Shown in pieces: positions 31,789 through 35,973 of a DNA stretch of 35,973 nt. Location: contig JAQUSF010000024.1 of NCBI GenBank assembly GCA_028715215.1, positions 1 through 35,973 on the forward strand, in the 5' to 3' direction. Numbering within the stretch: position 1 is the stretch's first letter; the number at the start of each line of letters is the position of its first letter. This stretch comes from Candidatus Zixiibacteriota bacterium (lineage in GTDB: Bacteria; Zixibacteria; MSB-5A5; GN15; FEB-12). The notes beneath the pieces are model-generated. The model had not been told where the DNA came from. It worked only from the letters and a program-made list of their open reading frames with translations, and made no database searches. A program made the translations under genes and the position numbers.

Positions 31789-33962
31789 AAAAGCACCCCC
31801 AGCTTCACAGCTGTCTCATTGAGGACTTCGAGAATATCAGTCTTTATATGAATGAATATATCGACCCCGGCATCACTGAAGCGTTTTTTAAGCTTATCGT
31901 CACCCGGTAAACCTGCCAGGACCACTATTGCGTGCGGACGGGCTTTTTTCACCTGTTCGGCAATCACCGGGACACTTTCGGGATAAATCTCATCTCGACC
32001 ACAGATGACCACCACCTCAGCACGGCTTTTCAGAGCCTCTTCGGCGGCCTTACCGGGAGTCTCAAAACCTTCGGTTCTTACCACTTCAAAGCCCCCCACT
32101 TCAAAAAACGAGGCGGCGAAATCAAGCCGCGGCATGTAAGCCCCGGCCTCTCCCAGAGTGGCAAGAAAAACCTTCAGGTTGCCTTTTTGAAGACGCATTT
32201 TCATCACGGCCAGACGCAATTTCTCGAATGGCTCTGCAGCATGGTAAACCGGAAACGGCGCCACTCTGACGATTTCATTTTTATCCCTTCGCATAACTAT
32301 CATTATCTCCCCGACGGTGGCGCCGCCTTCCACGGCCTCAACGACCAGTGGGAAAATTTCTTTCCTGTCCTTACCAGATGCTGCTAAAAGTTGACCGAGA
32401 ACCGTTTCGACCGGCTTGTTTTTTTTGACAGTTTTCCTGATTTCCTGTAAACGCTGAAGCCTTTCCCTCCTGACAGCGCTAAAATCAACCGTCCCCGGTT
32501 CGAGAAGTTCTTCATCGGGTTGAGGATATTTATTGGTCCCGACCAGAACATCCTTACGCGAAGCATACGCATTACGGCGCTCGTCGATGGTCTTTTCTAC
32601 GGCTTTTTGCGGGAAACCTTCCTGTAACGCCCTGAAGAGACCGCCCTTTTCCTCTATTTGCCGGAATATACGCCAGGTTTCAAGAACTATCTCATGAGTG
32701 AGCCGTTCCACATACCACGACCCGCCGGCCGGGTCAAGCACCCGGGCCAGCTTGGCTTCATCTTTAAGAATAACCTGAATATTCCGGGACAGCCGCCGGG
32801 AGAATTCATCAGCTGGACGTATCCTTTCGTCGAATGCCGCCACCTGCATACTGTCGGCTCCGCCGACAGCTCCCGAAAAAGCCCCGGTGGTCAAACGTAA
32901 AAGGTTCACATAAGGGTCGAATTTAGTCTGATAGCAGCGCGAAGTACGGGCATGCAGCCCCATCGACCGTTTTTCTTCGCTAACCCCGCAATTTTCCAGG
33001 ATGCGATTCCAGAGGCAACGGGCGGCGCGAAGTTTGGCTGATTCCATGAAAAAATTCGTGCCCAGCCCGAGACTGAAACGGATATGGGGCAGGACCTGCT
33101 CGATTTCAAGCCCGCGCTTTTCCATTGCGCGAAGATATTCAACGGCCGCGCTCACGGTCAGAGCCAGTTCCCAGACGGCACTGGCGCCGGCATCACTGTA
33201 TATCTCACCATGAACCCAGATTACGCCTGTCAGTGGAGCATGGTCTTCCGCCCATGAAACCGCCGCCGCCATCTCGTCATATACCGTCTCCAAAGAACCG
33301 GATAATACCCCCGCTTGAGCCAGTTCCCCCAGCGGATCGTATGCCACCGCACCCTTTAAGTACTTTATATCATAACCTTTTTCTTTCGCCAGAGCGACAT
33401 ATGAAGCCAGGTAAAAAAGGCTGCTGTCGCAGGCCTGAAAAAAAACCGGCACCCGGTCAAGAGAAATCCCCTCCAGGGCGGTGGTCAAGTCAGCCAGCGA
33501 AGAAAGCGAAACTCCCTCACATCCCACCTCTTCTTCCGTCGCCGCATCAGCATCCAGACCTTTTCGTGACGCCTTGTCCAGAGGCAGGGTAACCGCTGTC
33601 AGACCGCGTTCAAGGTCATATCGTACCGCCCGGTTAAACTCAACCGGTGTTGGATAATTTATCTCCTGGGCTGTTTCCCAGGCATGCTCACCTTGCCGGA
33701 AAATGCGGCTACCTCTGATAAAAGGCGAGAATCCGGGATAAGAGTCAATATCGCTTATACTTTGAGTATCTTCTTTATGATACAAAGGCTGTAGGGTGAT
33801 ATTCTCATAAGTTCTGGTAAGCATCCGCTTTTCAAAAGGTGCTCCCTTTAGAAGTCGCTCCACCTCGTTTAACCAGTCTTTATATTCAGGAACCGGAAAT
33901 TCTTCGAGCAAACACATACGATTCCTTTCCGTCGGCTTCCCCTCTGGTTTTTCGGTCGGCAT
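31785..33962 (-). CDS. mutA: Methylmalonyl-CoA mutase small subunit
   Basis: A 725-residue non-catalytic subunit of heterodimeric methylmalonyl-CoA mutase. It shares the barrel with MutB in diverged form ([40 protein letters not shown]). The C-terminal B12-like domain lacks the DxHxxG motif ([20 protein letters not shown]), as is normal for the small subunit. I choose ATG 33962 because AGGAG lies about eight bases upstream; the track start nine bases earlier is a GTG inside that site. It is the first gene of a long operon. A strong sigma70-type promoter and a palindrome lie just upstream. Having two separate subunits, rather than a homodimer, is common in fermenting bacteria. Confidence 0.96.
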   Translation of the reverse strand: MPTEKPEGKPTERNRMCLLEEFPVPEYKDWLNEVERLLKGAPFEKRMLTRTYENITLQPLYHKEDTQSISDIDSYPGFSPFIRGSRIFRQGEHAWETAQEINYPTPVEFNRAVRYDLERGLTAVTLPLDKASRKGLDADAATEEEVGCEGVSLSSLADLTTALEGISLDRVPVFFQACDSSLFYLASYVALAKEKGYDIKYLKGAVAYDPLGELAQAGVLSGSLETVYDEMAAAVSWAEDHAPLTGVIWVHGEIYSDAGASAVWELALTVSAAVEYLRAMEKRGLEIEQVLPHIRFSLGLGTNFFMESAKLRAARCLWNRILENCGVSEEKRSMGLHARTSRCYQTKFDPYVNLLRLTTGAFSGAVGGADSMQVAAFDERIRPADEFSRRLSRNIQVILKDEAKLARVLDPAGGSWYVERLTHEIVLETWRIFRQIEEKGGLFRALQEGFPQKAVEKTIDERRNAYASRKDVLVGTNKYPQPDEELLEPGTVDFSAVRRERLQRLQEIRKTVKKNKPVETVLGQLLAASGKDRKEIFPLVVEAVEGGATVGEIMIVMRRDKNEIVRVAPFPVYHAAEPFEKLRLAVMKMRLQKGNLKVFLATLGEAGAYMPRLDFAASFFEVGGFEVVRTEGFETPGKAAEEALKSRAEVVVICGRDEIYPESVPVIAEQVKKARPHAIVVLAGLPGDDKLKKRFSDAGVDIFIHIKTDILEVLNETAVKLGVLL

Positions 33963-33995
33963 AATAGTCACTCCTGCAAAAACTTAAAAAAATAC

Positions 33996-34017
33996 ACAAG
34001 GTTTCAAAAAACCCTGT
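33996..34017. promoter_or_regulatory. 22-bp palindrome at the mut promoter start site
   Basis: ACAAGGTTTCAAAAAACCCTGT consists of two nine-base arms that match at eight positions around CAAA. It overlaps the predicted start of the mut transcript. It could be an operator. Because a run of seven T residues follows on the minus strand (33992-33986), it could instead be a 5'-proximal attenuator hairpin. Confidence 0.5.
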
Positions 34018-34019
34018 TA

Positions 34020-34048
34020 TCTATAGAGCCGATTTCCCCGCTTGTCAA
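34020..34048 (-). promoter_or_regulatory. Promoter of the mutAB-meaB-mmd operon
   Basis: On the minus strand an exact TTGACA (34048-34043) and TATAGA (34025-34020) are separated by exactly 17 bp. The predicted start is near 34013, about 50 bases before the mutA ATG. It is the only strong promoter seen for the 9-kb minus-strand cluster. Confidence 0.7.
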
Positions 34049-34314
34049 GTGCTTTCGGATTTATAAATCCTTATATATTCTATTGAATTCCGGCTTTTTT
34101 ATCCAGAAATAATAGCTTATGTCGGTAACAGGGTATTTTCGATAATCATTATATTACTACTTTTTACTCAGTTTATCAGAAAACCCTATAATTGTTATTC
34201 CTTAACATTTATTGACATTTTTATTGAATCTTAAATAGACAGAAAATAATCTAAAAATTAACTTAGAGAGGTTACCTTAACTGCAGACTGATAGAAAGTG
34301 ACTTATAAACAATA

Positions 34315-34680
34315 ATGAATTTTTTCCAAAAGTTATTCAACCGCCCGCCCCGGCCGGGAAAACCGCTGCCGGTAACGGATGATACTTTCGAAGCTGACGT
34401 ATTAAAGTCGAAAATACCCGTCGTGGTCGATTTCTGGTCGCCCACCTGTGCCCCGTGCCAGGTCATGGCCGGTCTTTTAAATGAACTCGGGCCGCAATTT
34501 GCCGGGCGGGTCAATATTTACAAGTTGAATGTCAACGAAAATCCGACCACTGCTACCCGGTTTCGGATTATGAGCGTCCCCACAGTCATTTTTTTTAAGC
34601 AGGGAAAAATCGTTGATTTATTTTCAGGACTTTTGCCCCTCAATCCCCTGAAAGAAAAACTGGAAAAGCTTGCCGGGTAA
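34315..34680 (+). CDS. Thioredoxin-like protein with CAPC active site
   Basis: A 121-residue thioredoxin-fold protein. The active site is WSPTCAPCQVM, with Ala in place of the usual Gly of CGPC, and the cis-proline loop is IMSVPTVIFF. The rest matches thioredoxin (VVVDFWSPTCAPC, KLNVNENPTTATRF, a late Gly in SGLLP). It has an N-terminal extension of about 20 residues (MNFFQKLFNRPPRPGKPLPV) that is not a signal peptide, so it is probably cytosolic. No strong Shine-Dalgarno sequence precedes the ATG. An Ala at this position can shift the redox potential; the effect here is unknown. It converges on the CoA-transferase gene with a 27-bp gap. Confidence 0.92.
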   Translation: MNFFQKLFNRPPRPGKPLPVTDDTFEADVLKSKIPVVVDFWSPTCAPCQVMAGLLNELGPQFAGRVNIYKLNVNENPTTATRFRIMSVPTVIFFKQGKIVDLFSGLLPLNPLKEKLEKLAG

Positions 34681-34707
34681 GCATCCCGTTAATAAAAACA
34701 AACCCGC

Positions 34708-35973
34708 TTATAACATTCTTATCGCTTTTTCGTAGGGAGTAAAACCGGGGATGCCCTTATGCATGGTTAAATCCGGTTTATGAAAAGCCGGATTCTCATA
34801 GATGACCCGAAGAAGCTTTTCCCTTTCCGAAGGCTCGGCAAGATGAGCAATTCCCACCGCCCGCTCCCCGAGACTCAAACCCCGCGGGTCGAAAGCACCG
34901 TATTCGGTAACGATAATAATCTGGTCGGCCGGGATACCGGTGGTGGTAATACCCGCCGGACTGCGGTCAACAATTTTAGAAATACCGGCCTGGGTGGTTG
35001 ATTTGAGGGCGATAATGGCAACACCGCCGGGTGAATACTGAGCTCCGCGAATGAAATCGGCCTGACCACCGACGCCGCTGTATATTTTGCGGGCATCCAG
35101 CGAGTCCGCCCAGATATTGCCGTGAAGGTCCACTCCAATCGCTCCATTAATGGTCACCATTCTGGGTTGCTCGGCAATATGAAAAACACTGTTGGTAAAA
35201 TCACAGGGACGGCTCTGAACGGAACTATTGTCGCCCAGCCAGTCATATTCCGCCTGGTTCTGTGCCAGGAAGATCGCCGAGATGCAGAAATTTATGTCAC
35301 TTTTCCAGCGGTTGGTCACCACCCCCTCATTCACCAGCTTGATCATGGCGCTGGCAAATAGCTCGGTATGGATACCCAGGTCGCGAACGCCTTTTTTCAG
35401 GATAGCATTGGTCACCGCCTCGGGAACTTCACCGATACCATACTGCAAAGTCGAACCGGGGGTATCCCCGGAACCGTCATGAATATACAAAGCCGCGATT
35501 ATTTCTCCGATTTTATTGGCGCGTTCGTCGGGTTCCTGGACGGGGCTGGCCGGAAGTTCATAGTCGGTATCCAGCATGTAATCGATGATGCTTTCGTGGA
35601 TGGTCGTCCCCAGTACGAAAGGCATTTTGGCATTGCGTTCGACTATGACCAGCCCGCCGTTCTTTTTGGCTGTTTGAATTGCCGCCAGCACACTTTCCAC
35701 CGTCGTGCCCAGGCTGTAGTTACCGGCTTTGTCGGGACCGCTGACAGTCAGCAAAACAACATTTGGTTTGACCCGGCGAATATAACGGGGAACCTCCGAA
35801 AGGTGCATGGGGTGATATTTGGCCCAGCCGTTATTTACCGCTTCCTTGGACAGGTGACTGTTGAATATGACCCGGTGGGTTAAATCCTGACACCTTTCTC
35901 TGGAAAAAAGCGGCGCCAGACGCTCCCCGAGTAACAGAATGCTGAATATATCGACATCCTTAATCGCAAGGTC
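34708..35973 (-). CDS. Acetyl-CoA hydrolase/CoA-transferase family protein (5' end missing)
   Basis: At least 421 residues of an AarC/Cat1/4-hydroxybutyrate CoA-transferase family enzyme. The track starts at an internal ATG; the frame continues to the window edge (…LTHRVIFNSHLSKEAVNNGWAKYHPM), so the gene is truncated. The probable catalytic Glu is in DLGIHTELF, where a CoA thioester forms. The conserved YSGVGGQADFIRGAQYSPGG and VTEYGAFDPRGLSLGERA blocks are intact. The family transfers CoA between acyl-CoA and acetate, succinate, propionate or butyrate. Beside the mutase-decarboxylase cluster it could be the succinate:propionyl-CoA transferase that completes a propionate cycle, but sequence alone cannot fix the substrate. 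The thioredoxin gene is convergent, so it is not in the mut operon. Confidence 0.93.
   Translation of the reverse strand, partial: DLAIKDVDIFSILLLGERLAPLFSRERCQDLTHRVIFNSHLSKEAVNNGWAKYHPMHLSEVPRYIRRVKPNVVLLTVSGPDKAGNYSLGTTVESVLAAIQTAKKNGGLVIVERNAKMPFVLGTTIHESIIDYMLDTDYELPASPVQEPDERANKIGEIIAALYIHDGSGDTPGSTLQYGIGEVPEAVTNAILKKGVRDLGIHTELFASAMIKLVNEGVVTNRWKSDINFCISAIFLAQNQAEYDWLGDNSSVQSRPCDFTNSVFHIAEQPRMVTINGAIGVDLHGNIWADSLDARKIYSGVGGQADFIRGAQYSPGGVAIIALKSTTQAGISKIVDRSPAGITTTGIPADQIIIVTEYGAFDPRGLSLGERAVGIAHLAEPSEREKLLRVIYENPAFHKPDLTMHKGIPGFTPYEKAIRML

Larger units (their letters stand above)
33963..34314. other. Divergent regulatory region between mutA and thioredoxin
   Basis: About 350 bp, A/T-rich, without any credible ORF. 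It holds the minus-strand mut promoter and palindrome (listed separately), and toward the thioredoxin gene an exact TTGACA at 34212-34217 without a good -10 partner. The middle part (34060-34210) shows no repeat or RNA structure that I can support. Confidence 0.6.

Noticed and set aside
33963-34060. Cobalamin riboswitch before mutA
   Set aside because: The predicted leader is only about 50 bases and contains no B12-box-like sequence that I can see.
1-35973. CRISPR arrays, insertion sequences, prophage genes, tRNA or rRNA genes
   Set aside because: No regularly spaced repeats, transposase or integrase reading frames, or cloverleaf/rRNA signatures were noticed. A tRNAscan or Rfam search would be the decisive check.

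Overview
The window looks like chromosomal DNA from an anaerobic or facultative diderm (Gram-negative-type) bacterium, probably in the FCB superphylum and most like candidate phylum Zixibacteria. That placement is an inference. It rests on the secreted S8 peptidase ending in a paired 'DxSD...LIxYL' dockerin-like tail, a TonB-dependent receptor, MacA/MacB-type export genes, and a methylmalonyl-CoA/sodium-pump cluster. No rRNA or other taxonomic marker is present. Several intergenic regions carry an exact TTGACA -35 hexamer, so the housekeeping promoters look sigma70-like rather than Bacteroidetes-like.

Layout. 1-4074 (+): the end of a MacA/HlyD-type adaptor, two MacB/FtsX-type permeases and their ATPase form one tripartite export operon. 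4071-5534 (-): a PutP-type Na+/solute symporter whose stop codon overlaps that of the ATPase. 5541-6048: about 500 bp of non-coding DNA with a strong isolated stem-loop behind a TTGACA box (candidate small RNA). 6049-9237 (+): a mosaic secreted protein (subtilase, dockerin-like, cohesin-like, beta-helix, dockerin-like), facing a cysteine-rich lipoprotein on the minus strand. 10239-12995 (-): a zinc-type ABC uptake operon led by a small ribbon-helix-helix regulator with a Cys/His tail. 13176-19172 (+): three tandem paralogous LTA-synthase-like sulfatase-fold membrane enzymes. 19206-21506 (-): a TonB-dependent receptor. 21765-24664: a tetrahydropterin locus with pterin-4a-carbinolamine dehydratase (+), and folE, a triple-domain PTPS protein and an SDR reductase (-). 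24839-33962 (-): small and large methylmalonyl-CoA mutase subunits, MeaB, and the sodium-translocating methylmalonyl-CoA decarboxylase alpha, gamma, biotin carrier and beta subunits. 34315-34680 (+): a thioredoxin with a CAPC active site. 34708-35973 (-): an acetyl-CoA hydrolase/CoA-transferase family gene cut by the window end.

How the genes work together. The 24.8-36 kb part encodes most of a succinate-to-propionate module: succinyl-CoA to methylmalonyl-CoA (MutAB, protected by MeaB), then decarboxylation to propionyl-CoA coupled to Na+ export. The CoA-transferase could recycle CoA from propionyl-CoA to succinate. The epimerase is not in the window. The Na+ gradient could drive the PutP-type symporter. 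The pterin operon would make and recycle a tetrahydropterin.

The most unusual item is the 407-residue PTPS protein. It contains three PTPS repeats whose active-site residues are divided between the repeats: the zinc ligands and nucleophilic Cys are kept only in repeat 3, and the Asp-His pair only in repeats 1 and 2. It may be a single-chain trimer with a composite active site. The three sulfatase-fold paralogs and the RHH-controlled zinc operon are the next best leads. I found no CRISPR array, insertion sequence, phage gene, tRNA or rRNA.
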